From: Bradysia coprophila | Taxonomy: Eukaryota > Arthropoda > Insecta > Diptera > Sciaridae | Assembly: GCF_014529535.1 (NCBI RefSeq) | Contig: NC_050736.1 | Coordinates: forward strand, 3,038,001 to 3,102,000 | Length of the DNA stretch: 64,000 bases | Direction of reading: 5' to 3' | Shown: positions 25,888-37,767 of the stretch, piece by piece | Position numbering within the stretch: position 1 is the stretch's first letter | Layout of the letters: every line of letters starts with the position of its first letter | Program-made: the position numbers and the translations under genes | The notes under the pieces: generated by a model | Told to the model about the DNA's origin: nothing | What the model saw: only the letters and a program-made list of their open reading frames with translations | Database searches by the model: none

Positions 25888-25893
25888 AATAAA
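25888..25893 (+). terminator. Polyadenylation signal of epsin
   Basis: AATAAA about 265 bases after the epsin stop codon, in an AT-rich 3' UTR. A further AATAAA-like site near 27363 could give a longer UTR. Confidence 0.45.
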
Positions 25894-27549
25894 CCAATTT
25901 TATGTTGACGCAATTGGTGCAAACTAATTGTAAATTGTTCGAAACAAACACCAAAAAATAAGTTTGACTCAGTTTTCCCAATACATAATCTTCTACCTCC
26001 ATCGCCATACATTGCTGGGCATACTATTGGCAAATTTATTTAACGAATCTTTTGAAATTTTCCAAGGATTACTGAAATTTAGCGAAAAATTTACTGAAAT
26101 ATCGGTAAACTTCAGTAAATTTCGGTATACTTTCTATTACATTTTTGAAGACACATCATACCCAGTGTACGCTATGGAAATTTCGACAATTGAACAAGAA
26201 ACCTTTAATCCCATCAATTTTTTCAAAAATCAGTCGCAACGAAATTATATTTAAGTGAAGAATGTGATTCGGATATTTTATTGCCACGGCACTATCAACA
26301 TCGTTAGCACCTGTGGAAAAAAGTATTTATTTTGGCCTAATTTTCCCCTTTCTATTTTTCAATTAGAAACTGAAGGAAAGTCATTATCCAATATGGGAAT
26401 TTTGATTTTTAATTCGTTTTTTGTGTCGACCGTATCGGTAATCTGTGCAATTCGAACCTACGGTTGAACGTACTTTGGTATCGATATTTCAATTTAATGT
26501 TTTAGATCAACGTCTACTTTCGCTAAACACAGAGGCTTGTTATGAAACGTCTGCATAAAAATACTGTCGTCAATTCATTATTTTACATAAACATTTCTGC
26601 AGGAAGTAAACTGATTATTAATATTTATAAATTATTTATTTTTGAATTGGAAACTTATGACAGGACTTTGTACTGATACTAATGCAATGATTTTATTTGA
26701 AAAAGAACGATGGATAATCGTAGTTTCGGTGTAAAAGATAACCATGAAATTACTTAAATTCGCTTTTCATGAGAATGACTGTCTGATGTTGACAGTAACG
26801 ACTGATGACGAAAACATGAAGCTTTTAGATAGCAAAATGAAAGTAACAGTTTATCTATCAATCTAATTGAAATACTTGGATGACGCAATAATTACACTGG
26901 TGATATGCTGGCCCTCTGTGAAAAGGTAAAATGAAACAGAAAAATTGCTTCTTTCAATGTATCTAAAGTTACAGAAAAAAATGCCCCGCTTTAAAGCCCT
27001 TCAAACAAAGTCAATATTCCAGTTCTAATTAACATGAAAACATAGAAGATCATTATTTCTAAATTAAAATTACATTGCTCTACAACTATGGAAACGCTAA
27101 AGAATTATAAGTTTTAGTAAGAAAATGAGGAAAAATAAAAAAAAAAAATATTTATCAATTCAAAACCTTATTACCACACACATACATACATTTACTTCTT
27201 TTAAAATTAATTAATGAAAAAAAAAAATTAATTAGACGAGAGAGATACAGAGAGAAAATTAGATCTAAGTGAAAAAAAAATATATTTTTATGATGTGCGT
27301 AATATTATACATTGGGTGAAGTAAATCGTAATTGTACATTTTTTTATATTATTAAAATGATTAAATAAAATTCCATTAACATCATTTCGATGAGGCATTT
27401 TCAATCAATTAAATAATTAATTTTAAAATCAAGTTAATAAGAAAAATCCCACTGTACTGTAACCTCGCTATACACTACAGCAATACTGACGTATTAAGCC
27501 AAAACAATTTAGATTTATCAGTTTGGGACGATCATTTAAGATCTCGAAA
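25894..27549. other. AT-rich region downstream of epsin
   Basis: No gene recognised. A diverged copy of the dispersed repeat (26760-26935) is present; the rest is very AT-rich, with poly-A runs near 27140-27290, and may be extended 3' UTR. Confidence 0.45.
26760..26935 (+). repeat. Dispersed repeat, diverged copy
   Basis: It shares GATGACGAAAA, AATACTT-GAT and GATATGCTGGCCCTCTGTGA with the copy at 41640-41850, in the same order. Identity is clearly lower than between the 1.2 kb and 41.7 kb copies. Confidence 0.45.
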
Positions 27550-28420
27550 CACAGATCTGTTGATCCTTTGTTTCCATTCCCGGTCATCATGTAAATCATG
27601 GCAGTCTTCCTGTTGCCGATAGGAACCTGTCTAAGATGTCAGGTCCTATTACAGCAATTTCCGAAGGAACCACCTCATAGTCTCCGAGCATCCTGCGTCT
27701 TAGTTGAAGAAATTTGGGGCAATCACATATCAAGTGTGCACCCGTTTCTTCTTCTAGATCGCAGGAACATCTCGGAGTGCCCGAAAGCCTCAACTTATTC
27801 ATGTGCCGATTCAGCTTGCAATGTCCCGTAATCGCTCCTACTGCTCTTCTAATGCGATTTCGGTCCATTTTGAGCAAATCTTTGGCCCATTTTTTGTTAG
27901 GCTTAGGGAAGAAGCATTTCGTGTGAACGCCTCCATTATACGCTTCCCAGCGTTCTGCGTGTTTACGCTTAACCCAGTCTTCCAGTGCTCTTTTACACTC
28001 TGACTGGGGAATCGGAATGTACGGTTCTGGCCCGTTTGCCTGAGTCGCCGAGCCTTCTTTGGCCAGCTTATCTGCTTCCTCATTTCACTCCACGCCGGAA
28101 TGTCCTGGTACCCAGACCAAATTGATCCGATTGGTCAGACCAAGAAGGTTCAGGTATTCCTTACATTCCTTCACCAGCTTGGAGGTGACTACGGGCGATA
28201 CGAGTGCCTTGATCATTCCTATATTGTCAAGACATATAAGGACCTCTTCGCCTTGCGTCCCTAAAGGCAGAGTTTCATGTGCTCCCATGAGTGCCGCATA
28301 AAGCTCCGCCAAAACAATGCAGGTCATTTGATTATTACCTTTGGAGAGCTTCATCGGAAATGTGGATTTTCTTGTTGGAATGTAAAAAGAAATTGAGCGG
28401 ATATCGATTGGAATGGTTGG
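27550..28420 (-). mobile_element. LINE fragment: RNase H and 3' end of ORF2
   Basis: On the minus strand the frame from about 28354 down to the stop at 27596 encodes the end of a non-LTR retrotransposon polyprotein. The RNase H part includes ICLDNIGMIKAL and LVWVPGHSGVE, then an in-frame TGA (about 28089-28091, where the family has Gly or similar), then NEEADKLAKEGS. It continues open through a C-terminal zinc-knuckle-like motif (CSCDLEEETGAHLICDCPKF) to ATGRLP. Only the 3' end of the element is present, so it is 5' truncated like most LINE copies. Having a ribonuclease H domain places it among Jockey/I/R1/Loa-type LINEs; a finer call is not possible by eye. With just one stop in 250 codons it is fairly young. 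Confidence 0.8.
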
Positions 28421-28532
28421 ATTTTCAGCTCATGGCATTGAAAAGATCTTGATTTTCGGACCAAAAATAGTTTCTGATTCCGTGGTTGGAACGGACATTA
28501 AGTGCACTATCGTCCAGAATTTTTCGGTTTCG

Positions 28533-28660
28533 GGGAATCTCGCACACGCGATCATAGTATGCGTCCTTTTACGACATGTAACGAAAAGTCATGACTGTGC
28601 GAGATTCACCACTTAGAGGTGAATCTCGCACACCATGAATTTGTGTGGTGTGCGAGATTA
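28533..28660. repeat. Four alternating GTGCGAGATTC copies, fold-back
   Basis: GAATCTCGCAC occurs at about 28534 and 28621 and its reverse complement at about 28597 and 28650. The middle pair forms a hairpin with 14-base arms (GTGCGAGATTCACC, GGTGAATCTCGCAC) around seven bases, and the last two pair over CACACCA/TGGTGTG as well. It lies just beyond the 5' truncation of the LINE. Confidence 0.65.
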
Positions 28661-29847
28661 CCCTACCCCAATTTTTCCTTGGTGGCAGCCTGCAAGATTT
28701 ATCGCAGAGCACTTTTCCACGTTCGGTCCATTACATTACTGTGTAAAGATTACGCTCATAGTGAGACACAAATGTAGTTTATAATTTCTTGAGGAGCGAG
28801 TTACTCTTAGTAGACACAACAATTTACCAAACACTTTAAGGAATATAAGTGCAGAAAAGATTGCATGTAAAATTCCTTGAATAGAGAAAATTGACGTTTT
28901 AAAACATGCCGAACTGCAGGCAAAAAATTAAATTGTTTTTAGAAATGAGAAATTTCGGTATTTCTGTTCTCTTCGAAGTTTATTTCTATGATATCTGACT
29001 GGGCCAAAAAAAAAAAAATGAATAATCAAAATCTTAATGCATTCCTCCTACCGATTCCCGACAGTTCTTTAGTGCTAATTAAATTATAGACTTAGCAGTT
29101 CAAGCAATGGCTCTAAAATTTTCATCGTTAAGCTTGACCATCAGAACTATTTTTAATAATGAAACAAAACATTCAAAACACAAACAACAATTGATGCGAG
29201 GGGAAACTACTACAAACTGTACCATGACTTTGTGATTTTGTATAAAAATTTAGAGTCAAGCTGAGCCAATAACCTTGACTTTGAATGTATTTGTATAGTG
29301 ACTTTTCTATACCAAGACTTTCTGGAGCAGTTTTCCTCGTCTTGCATTTTCTTTGAGATCGTTCTAGCACATAATTCTGCCTGTCTTACTGGAACAGTTT
29401 TCTGATCGGGTTAAATATTTGAAGCTAGAATATGATGGACCTTATACATACCTCGAAATACTACGGTTTCGTTGCGTCGCACACCTGTTACTAAAATTGG
29501 TAACACTTTTTACTACTCTGTTGCTGGTTGAACCCATTAAAGCTTTACTTTTTTCCTTTGATTTCTTAAGGCAAAAATCTATGCGAGTATTTAGAGATTT
29601 TTGTGAGTATGAACTGGCCTTAAGCGTTTTCGGATTTGGGAGCAACTATGCTTGTTTAGGACGTAATATTTGAATTAGGAAATAAAGTTAAGAGAATTTA
29701 AATGGCCAATTCTCGTGAACAGTTATATTCTTCATCTGGAGGTGATGGTCTCTTATGAAGGTGTTACTCTTCAATTTTCATAAAAGATGACTGTCGATGC
29801 TTACAAATATTTATTTCACAATCTGTTCCCAACGCATGCACATTTTT
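28661..29847. other. Intergenic, no gene
   Basis: Contains an 84-codon open frame (29419-29673, +) with no recognisable features. Nothing else was seen. Confidence 0.4.
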
Positions 29848-29853
29848 TTTATT
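29848..29853 (-). terminator. Polyadenylation signal of Nuf2
   Basis: AATAAA on the minus strand about 23 bases after the Nuf2 stop codon, giving a very short 3' UTR; a second copy near 29812 is an alternative. Confidence 0.45.
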
Positions 29854-29875
29854 TTATCTGTTCTGTATCTTCTTC

Positions 29876-31465
29876 CTAAGTGTTCTTAATGTGGTCGATA
29901 ACTTGAGAGCCCATTGCAATTAATTCCTTTTGAGTTGCCTTCAATTTTTCGACCTTCAGCTCTAGCATTTCGAATTTTTTCTCCAAGTCAGCGGCCGTAA
30001 CTGAACCAAGTTTGCATTGACTGTAAACAATAAACAATTGTTAATCCTTTTACCGTTCACTATTGAACAACGTTGCTCATACCTTTCCATTTTCATTTGT
30101 TTGATCTGACAAGTTTCTAATACTGAGGCTAAATCGTTCCTTTTAATCGACAACTGGGCTTCCAAAGACTTGATGCTTTCTAGTAGCTCCTCACGTTTGG
30201 CAACTGTATTTTCAATTTGATTTCGGAATTCCTTAACTTTATTCGTGAGCTCGGTAAGATTTTTTATTTCTTCTCTGTAATCAGAAACGATTATCGATAT
30301 ACGGTGTACTAAGATGGATCACAGTCAAACACTCACCGTTCCTTTTCGATCAAGCCTTCGATGCTACTCTCATTTATATTTGCAGATAATTCATCAATTT
30401 CGCCTTTTAATCGACTCATCTCTTGAGAAAAACATTTATTTTTGGATTGGATGTCCTTCTCTATGGCATTCAGCTCAGAAATGGCAATATCGGTAGTCTG
30501 AATAGTTCTAGGGCATAGAAGAATTTCAATATAAGACAAAGTGGCAAAAAATTTGATTAAATGGTCATACTTGCTCAGGGCCATGAACTCATGCTCCGTT
30601 ACAATAGCCGGCTCCGCTCCATCTATTTGGGACGTTAGATCAATATTTTCGACTCGAATATGATACACTTGTTGCTTGGCTTCTTCTGCTTCCTTGGTTA
30701 ATATGACGTTTTTGGCGGTTAGATCTTCCAACTGTTGTTTGTACTGAGATATCGAGCGCGTAGTTTCCGTCAGCATTGTTTTTTTCTGCAAATTCAAACC
30801 ATTTTTATGATATTGGCTATGTTTGGCATTATAAAGCAAGGAAGACGGGTCGTCAAACGTCTTTTCAAATCAAACGTATCGTCAGTTCACGTTCTTGAAC
30901 GTACCAGCTCCGATTGAATTTTCGCCTCCTCCCGATGAAGTTGGAGTTGATTTTTCTTCGCTAGCCACTGATTGTACAATTCAATTTTACCGTTTGCCGT
31001 ACCGACGATCTCCGTTTGAACAGCATTATGGAAGTGATGAAAATTGAGCAAAAATCGCAATATCTCCAAGACTTTTTTCGATTCTGCAAGGCAAAATTGT
31101 ACAGAAATCGCCAGAGGAAGAAAAACTGTGAAGCATTTACCTGGCTTGAGCAAATCGCCATAATAAAGTGGGTAGCATTTCGGATTGCAGGTTCTGAAGA
31201 AATCATTGTAATACCTAACCAACCATATTTTAAAGTGACGTTCACCCATCTAAAGTTCCAAGCATTTCAGATGTAAATCGTGCATTGTTAGTTGGTTGAA
31301 TTAACTTACCGTTGCTTTCATCTTATCACAATCGATGTGAATGGTACCCAGATAGAAATCGAGAATCCCACACAAAAATGATTGTGTCGGTTTCTTAATA
31401 TCACCAACCGAAATTTTCAATTCAAACGAATCGTTCCAATCGCTCGCAAACTGATTGAGCGCCAT
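29876..31465 (-). CDS. Nuf2: Kinetochore protein Nuf2
   Basis: Exons in transcript order: 31310-31465, 31215-31249, 31141-31193, 30905-31083, 30571-30785, 30337-30507, 30083-30274, 29876-30020; 381 residues. Nuf2 pairs with Ndc80 in the NDC80 complex, which ties kinetochores to spindle microtubules. The first 130 or so residues fit the calponin-homology-like head: VGDIKKPTQSFLCGILDFYL, then RTCNPKCYPLYYGDLLKP and VLEILRFLLNFHHFHNAV, the counterpart of the FLSGIINFIHFR-type stretch in vertebrates. From about residue 140 the chain is heptad-rich coiled coil to the end (EEIKNLTELTNKVKEFRNQI and so on). Exons 2 and 3 are tiny (35 and 53 bases), and the intron between 30571 and 30507 is nearly open, so naive translation reads through it. 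It is somewhat shorter than the vertebrate protein. The identification rests on the head motif and overall design, since coiled coils alone are not specific. Confidence 0.8.
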
Positions 31466-31710
31466 TTTTGTAGACAAAATTTAGTTTACCTCAGTCTTCC
31501 AAACAGTAGATACTATTGAACACAAGGAGTTGAACACATAATCTAAAATTTCTTTCTGATGTTTTTCCCGTTGCTTTCGGGTCGATTTTAAAACACAATA
31601 ACTTGAAAATACAATGAAGTTAGTGACAAACAGTCGATGCCGTTCCAATCATCAAGCCATTCACATCGCTGTTATGAGTCAGTCATTATCGTCATTATAG
31701 AGTGTTAAAA

Positions 31711-31905
31711 GCAATGAATGTTACAAACCAGGTATGGTCTGTCCATACAAACCGGAGGAAATAGCGATTTTATATAAACAACCAAATCATTGAGAGGTGA
31801 GTGTCTTTATATGAAATCGCTATTTCCTCCGCTCCATACAAATTTTAACATTAGACAATACCTACAGAGTATACTTTCATTGGTTAAAAGAGAATGTCAA
31901 AAAGA
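31711..31905 (+). repeat. Palindromic MITE, copy B
   Basis: Matches copy A (15410-15620) in the opposite orientation. Inner arms GGAGGAAATAGCGATTTTAT and ATGAAATCGCTATTTCCTCC form a hairpin. The right end (GTCAAAAAGAGTGTGC) also resembles a block near 19520. Confidence 0.7.
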
Positions 31906-32014
31906 GTGTGCTCCATCGAGCTCAGATTGCATTCAAATTTAAACTGATCGTACTCTCCAGCGTTTTATGAATTCGTGAAATTTTTTACAGCTGACTTACA
32001 GAATAGATAAAAAA

Positions 32015-32235
32015 ATAATAAAATTGAGTGACATATTTCTTGCCAAGACATTCTTCAAATCGATTTTTTACCATGAAGCCATGATGGTTCATTTTTTGCC
32101 AAATGGAGAAAAATGAAGATCTGGTTGTGTTCTACATTTTTCTCCATTTGACCAAAAATGAGCCCTCATGGCTTCATGGTAAAAAATCGATTCGAAGAAT
32201 GTCTTGGCCACACATATGTCACTAAGTTTTATGAT
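32015..32235. repeat. Large hairpin element
   Basis: Arms of roughly 75 bases: AGTGACATAT, then GCCAAGACATTCTTC, AATCGATTTTTTACCATGAA and GCCATGA on the left are repeated inverted on the right ending ATATGTCACT. The arms differ at few sites, implying a fairly young insertion. The loop of about 65 bases contains a second inner inverted repeat around AAATGGAGAAAAATG. Confidence 0.75.
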
Positions 32236-32474
32236 TCTTTCACTGGTTTCCGGTCACTGTGAACATTCTAATGGGTGTTTTCAATACATTGATGTTTTAC
32301 CAACACGGCTTGCACGGCTTCGAGATTGTAGTATTCACATCAACAACTAGGCACCGCTGCACTTACACGATGACAGCAGTGACAGTAGCTGTCAACCAAC
32401 ATATTCACGTTTTTCAATATTTGCCTTCTTGAAGTAAACGTGTGTTTCTGCCTGCGAATTATCAGTTTTCATCA

Positions 32475-35318
32475 ATGAGCAGCAAACAGTTATTTGACAA
32501 TGATTCCGATTCGGATGAAAATGGATCGGGTTTCAATACCAACAAAGAATATGCCAAATCATATAACAAATTCCGGTCGAAAGAGTTACTGAAGAAAGGT
32601 ATGTGCACACCTGAAACTGTTCTTAATGAGTCGACGTTCCGAATGTTTTGAGATTCAATTTGATTGAAAATTTTCGCAATTGCAGTGAAGGATCTGGCAC
32701 AATCAACAAGCAACAAAACATCCAATTTTTCTGATGATTCCAGTTCCGATTCCGACAGCACTGACAACGAAACTGTCGATCCGAAATTTGATGAGGCATT
32801 TTTCCAAGCATTGGCCACATTAAAGAAAAGGGATTCGTCCACGTACGACGCCAATGTAAAATTCTTTGAAGACTTTGATGATGTAAAAATTGGTGGCGAA
32901 AAGAAAGGTCCGAAGGCATTGACTGTCAAGGATTATGAGCGAAAGATTCTGTTGGAAAAGGGAGGTATTTATGAAGATGAAGCGGACGATAATGACACAG
33001 ATTTAAGGCCATCGTCACCGGCATACAACCAAGAACAAATGAACATAAAAAATGCGTTCAAGAAAGTAATAGAGGAGGATGACGACGATGATGAAGACAA
33101 TGAATGGGGTGGCATTTTCCGGAAAAGAGAAAAAACAAAAGAAGAAGAGGTAAGTGCCCGTGATCCTTACTTTGCCGGGCAAAGGAAATTTTCAAAAATC
33201 CAAATTATTTCTAGGCAACCGAAGAGGAACAGTACACCAAATGGTTAGCAGGTGAAGAAGCGAATATCGGTACGAAAGCTCAAGAACTTAAGCCGCTGAA
33301 AGAGTATTGGAATAACCCGAAATTGTCCAAAGATGAAAAGTTCCTGAGAGATTACATCCTCAGCAATGGTTACAGTAAAAGTGACAAAGATGACGTTCCC
33401 ACATACGATGAAATTGTTGGCGATGAAAGCCTGGAGATATCGGAAGATGAGGCCGAACTGGAACGGCAGGCCGAATTCGAGCACAAATTCAACTTCCGTT
33501 TCGAAGAGCCAGACAATGAATTTATCAAACGGTATCCGCGAACCATCGATCATTCGGTTCGAAAGCAGGACAATCGTCGTAAGGAGAAACGTGCCGAGGT
33601 CAAGGAGAGAAAATTGAATGAAAAGAAGGAGAAAATGAAGGAACTGGAAATGATCAATGCGATCAGAAAGCGAGAAATTGAAGAGAAAATAAAAAAATTG
33701 AAAGATGTCACCGGCGACGACACCATTCCATTCGACGATGACGATATTGATGGTGATTTTGATCCGGATGAATATGATCGGAAAATGAACGAGATATTCA
33801 ACAACGAATACTATCAGGTGGACGAGGGTGAAACGAAACCAGATTGTCCTGACATCGAAGACCTCAAGGTGGACGATTGGGACAATTACGATCCGGTGAA
33901 AGATGATGCCGACGACATCAACGACGGACACTGTGAAGACGACGACTTCGTTATGGATTGTGACTATGATCCCGAGCAGCAGAGGAAATCTTTACAAGAT
34001 GAACTGATCGAGAACAGTAGGGACAAGCGAAAGCGTCGGAAGAGGCGATCAAAGTTTGTGGAAATGTTGAAAAAAGAGAAGCCCGTTTTTGATCCGGATG
34101 ATGAAAAAACGTATGGTGAATACCTGGACGAGTACTACAAACTGGATTATGAAGACATTATTGGGGATACTCCGTGTCGGTTCAAGTATGTGGAAACCGT
34201 ACCGAATGATTTCGGATTAACTGTTGAAGAGGTTTGTTTTGCTAATGTTTTGCCGTTGATGGTACATTTTTGTACAAAAAAGTTTCTCTCCTTCAGATTC
34301 TGTTGGCGAAAAACAAGGAGCTTAATGCCTGGGCCAGTCTTAAAAAAGCAACACAAATCCGACCCGATCACGTTGAGCTAAATGAAGTGAAAACCTTCAA
34401 AAATAAGGCGAAAAATGAATATTTGAAAAGGAAGATTCTGCCCAGCTTGTATGGAGAAGGGTACGACAGAAGTCTTTAATTTACCTCTTATACCCTAAGG
34501 CGTTAGAATTTATTGTTGAAATTGTTCGACATTGACTCATTCTTCTGATATTTTATCCGGCGACTGACGTATTCCTTTCAGCAGAAATTAAGAGATCTCT
34601 TCTTTGTTACAGATCCGATGATGATGACGATGAGGACGGAAAAGCGGACACTGCAGCTGAGGCAACTGTTCCGAACAGAAAGAGGAAAATTTCGGAAGAA
34701 AAAATTGAGAAATCCACACCGGAAAAATCAGATGAGAAGATCTCCGCACAAAAAGAGAGGAAAAAAGCGAAAACTGAAGAAGTGTCTAATCCGACCAAAG
34801 TGACTGGTGATTCCGGTAAAACAACAAAGGGACTTAACATAGAAAAAACGCCTGATGTCGCCGTCAAACCGAAAATGAAAGAAGTTTTGAAAACTGAAAA
34901 GCCGAAGAAACAACCGGTAAAGAAAAAGGCAAATATTTTGATGCCGAAAAAGGTTGTCAGTACGAAATCGACCGTTCACAAAAAAGAAGCCGCAACCATT
35001 CCCAATCAGCAGCGAAAAACGAAAAAAGTTAACTCAGCTCTGCTCAAAAAAGGTGGAATAAAAAAGAAAACCGCAAGGCCTCAAAACAATAAATCTTCAA
35101 CGTCAACCTTTTCCAAGAAACCGTCGATAAGTGACGAACGACTTCGAGCGTTCGGTCTAAATCCGAAGAAATTCCACAAAAAATTGAAATACGGCAATAA
35201 GTCAACAGGAAGTGCAACACCAACTACTTCTAAGAAGGAGGTCACTAAAAATAATAAAGTAGAGAAACTGAATCAAAAGAAAATCAAGCAAAAACTCTTG
35301 AAGGTTTTAGGAAGTTGA
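32475..35318 (+). CDS. KRI1: KRI1, ribosome biogenesis factor
   Basis: Exons 32475-32598, 32686-33149, 33215-34231, 34297-34460, 34613-35318; 824 residues. KRI1 is a nucleolar protein needed for 40S subunit assembly, working with KRR1. The N-terminus (NKEYAKSYNKFRSKELLKK) and the stretches GPKALTVKDYERKILLEKGG, EEEQYTKWLAG, LKEYWNNPKLSKDEKFLRDY and PTYDEIVGDE are family hallmarks. The Kri1 C-terminal region follows (KKEKPVFDPDDEKTYGEYLD, EYYKLDYEDIIGDTPCRFKY, LLAKNKELNAWASLKKATQI, EYLKRKILPSLYGE). Acidic and lysine-rich stretches alternate throughout, as expected for a nucleolar protein, and the last exon is a long basic tail ending near RLRAFGLNPKKFHKKLKYGN. GTG at 32442 is in frame upstream, but the first ATG is 32475. 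Antisense open frames across this gene are composition shadows. Length exceeds human KRI1 because of the low-complexity tail. Confidence 0.92.
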
Positions 35319-35345
35319 ACATTTGTTTCGTTTTGATTTTGTATA

Positions 35346-35351
35346 AATAAA
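35346..35351 (+). terminator. Polyadenylation signal of KRI1
   Basis: AATAAA 28 bases after the KRI1 stop codon, so the 3' UTR is very short. Confidence 0.6.
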
Positions 35352-36040
35352 CATGTCATCAGTTGAGCGATTTAAATTTGGCTTTTACTTATCGTGTGCG
35401 GCACTCATTCTACAGTTTCGGTCAGAGCCTGTAATTGTGAAGAGGTTCTCGCGAAATGTCATGAATTTACTCTAACTTTGGGGATCTCTAAATGTTAAAA
35501 ATGCTCTCTGCATAATTTTAGGAAAATCTAAGTTAGCATTGTATTGTCAGATTGATCTAGAAAAGTATTTTCGTTCAAACTGCACGATATGATCATCTAT
35601 TATCTGCGACCAAATTCTAAAAAATCACAAGTTACAAAGGAGCTGATATCGCCCAAAACCACTTACAGTGGAGGTGTGACGCAAGTCCTGGTATCCACTT
35701 ACAAAAGAGCTAAAATGTCTTCTATCATCAACTGATCGTTGTGGGCGATTTAGTTTCAAAACTAATAATTTTCAAGCTCTAAAAAGTCTTCTTATTTGAT
35801 AGATAGACTGATTTGTTATAAATTGTTATAAATTTAAAAATAGTGGAAATCTATGAGAATTCACAGTCGCTTTTTCACCATTGGCTCTGGTGTCTAAATG
35901 TTGGCAACGACAATATTTTCTCCGAATATTAGTCGCACATTCTAAACATAAAATAGGTTACTAGGTTACCATCGTTGAACATGTCTTCCTATTCAAATGG
36001 CAGATGCATAACTGGTTGAAGGTATTATTGTATAAAAAAT

Positions 36041-36420
36041 CGGATTGAACCGAACCGAAAACTTTGGTTTTGTCGAAAAACAATATGAAATGAAGGCAGA
36101 CTCGTCAAAATTGATTGATTTCATTATGAACTAACCAAAAAGAAGTAAATGGAGCAATTGCATGATACTTTTATTAAGAATTGAAAATCTCATAAGCTCT
36201 TGTCAAATTCGTTTTCTCACAAAAATCGCATGCAATTGCTCCATTTACTTCTTTTTGTTTAGTTCATAATGAAATCAATCAATTTTGACGAGTCTGCCTT
36301 CATTTCATATTGTTTTACGACAAAACCAAAGTTTTCGGTTCGGTTCAAACCGAACCGAAATTCTCGGTTCGGTTCAATCCGAACCGAAATTTTCGGTTTT
36401 TCGGATAACCGATCCAACTC
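36041..36420. repeat. Large palindrome with CCGAACCGAAA ends
   Basis: Left arm 36041-36166 begins CGGATTGAACCGAACCGAAA, continues with AATATGAAATGAAGGCAGAC and GAACTAACCAAAAAGAAGTA, and ends GGAGCAATTGCATG. The right arm, about 36228-36349, is its near-perfect reverse complement. Beyond it the end is repeated: further GGTTCGGTT and GAACCGAAA units run to about 36400, so the right terminus is extended by tandem copies. Arms of about 125 bases with few differences indicate a young palindromic MITE or a recent inverted duplication. Confidence 0.75.
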
Positions 36421-37767
36421 TGATTAATTTCCGTAACGTTGAGCTCACTATGATTTTTTAGATTATTCTACCTTAGTAAATACGTTACGAGTGAATTCGT
36501 GAAATTTTCAAACAATCGAGATTCGAGACATCTGTGATCATCTTCATGAGTTCTGAGTTCTGAGACTGAAGGGACTGGAAGCACTGACAAACATATTTCG
36601 ACAGCAAAGGCTATAAAAACTCGATTATATGAAATAATGGATTACGTCCTTGTTTGGAACTTTTTTATTCCGCCGGTGAGTTTGCATTAATCGCAAAGTT
36701 GTTTCCGAAGTAATGAAGTACGTAGCAGTATCCAATGTATTCTGGCTTACGACCCGTCCCCATGCAATAGTGGATTTCCACATAAGAAATTGGAAAAATT
36801 TATCGAAATTAGTCTACATAGTACTGTGACTGTGCTGATTTCGCTAGCCTCTAGAGGAAATTAACGCTAAAAATATGTGGAAATCAGCTTTAATCGACTC
36901 CAGATACACGTAATTATTGTAAGAATTGCTTCAAATAACGTAAACCACTTATTTATGAAAATTGCATAACAATTCCAATCATTCTAAAGGAATGGGTTCG
37001 GGCACTTGAAGATAAATTGAAAATTTCGTCGTAGAGTGACCTTGCTGCAAACAAAATGTCTTAACAGATACTTTTTGTGAGGTTGGTATGGCAAGTATGA
37101 TATCGTTGTAAAGCTTAGACTGCAAGCTGATCAGGCGTTATTATTTTGTTGCAGAAAGGGTCAACCTGTGTATTACAGATGAGTCCAAGTTTCGCCGAGG
37201 ATGGTGAAAATATTTTTTTTTTCAAATATTGTACAATTCAAACATATTTTGTAAAATACATTCTCGGCGTGTAATAGAGCATGGAATCCTCTACCAATAT
37301 CGCCATTCAAAGAGTTTCAAACTTCTTCGTCTTGGACATATCAACATTCAAAGATGCCGAATTTTCGACTTTAGCTGGCTGTAGCTACGTGATCAAGTTG
37401 TCGAGGGGAGGCATTTCAACACGAATTAGCTTATAATTAGTCTCCCTATCCGTTGCGACAACAATCTTTATTCAAATGGATCCGCAAACTTAATGTGGTT
37501 CCTTATAGTACTCGAGTTCCTCAATAAGAACATGAAAAAAAAAAATCAGAGGTGGTGTCGCGACTCTATTTAAGTTTTGTTCAACCCTACCGTGCAATGC
37601 CAAAATGCAAAAAATAAAAATATTTTTTCTTAGGGAAACTTTCAGAGTTTTGAATTATGAACAAGAAGTCTCCAAAAATCTATCCGCTACGGGGAATCGT
37701 AAAAACCTCAAACTTTTTTTGGTTGCCAGCATGTGAAATACAGGGCGAGCCATAAGTTCCGCCAAAG

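Larger units (their letters stand above)
31466..32474. promoter_or_regulatory. Divergent upstream region of Nuf2 and KRI1
   Basis: Start codons of the two opposed genes lie 1.0 kb apart. The interval must hold both promoters but is largely occupied by two palindromic elements (31711-31905 and 32015-32235). The unoccupied flanks, about 240 bases on each side, are the likely core promoters. No TATA box was identified, as is common for constitutive genes. Confidence 0.45.

Noticed and set aside
28533-28660. A CRISPR-like array
   Set aside because: Repeats alternate in orientation, spacing is irregular and the genome is eukaryotic.
33245-33931. A 228-codon minus-strand open frame
   Set aside because: It lies fully antisense to the KRI1 third exon, and its Phe/Ile/Val-rich product is the shadow of an acidic, lysine-rich coding sequence.
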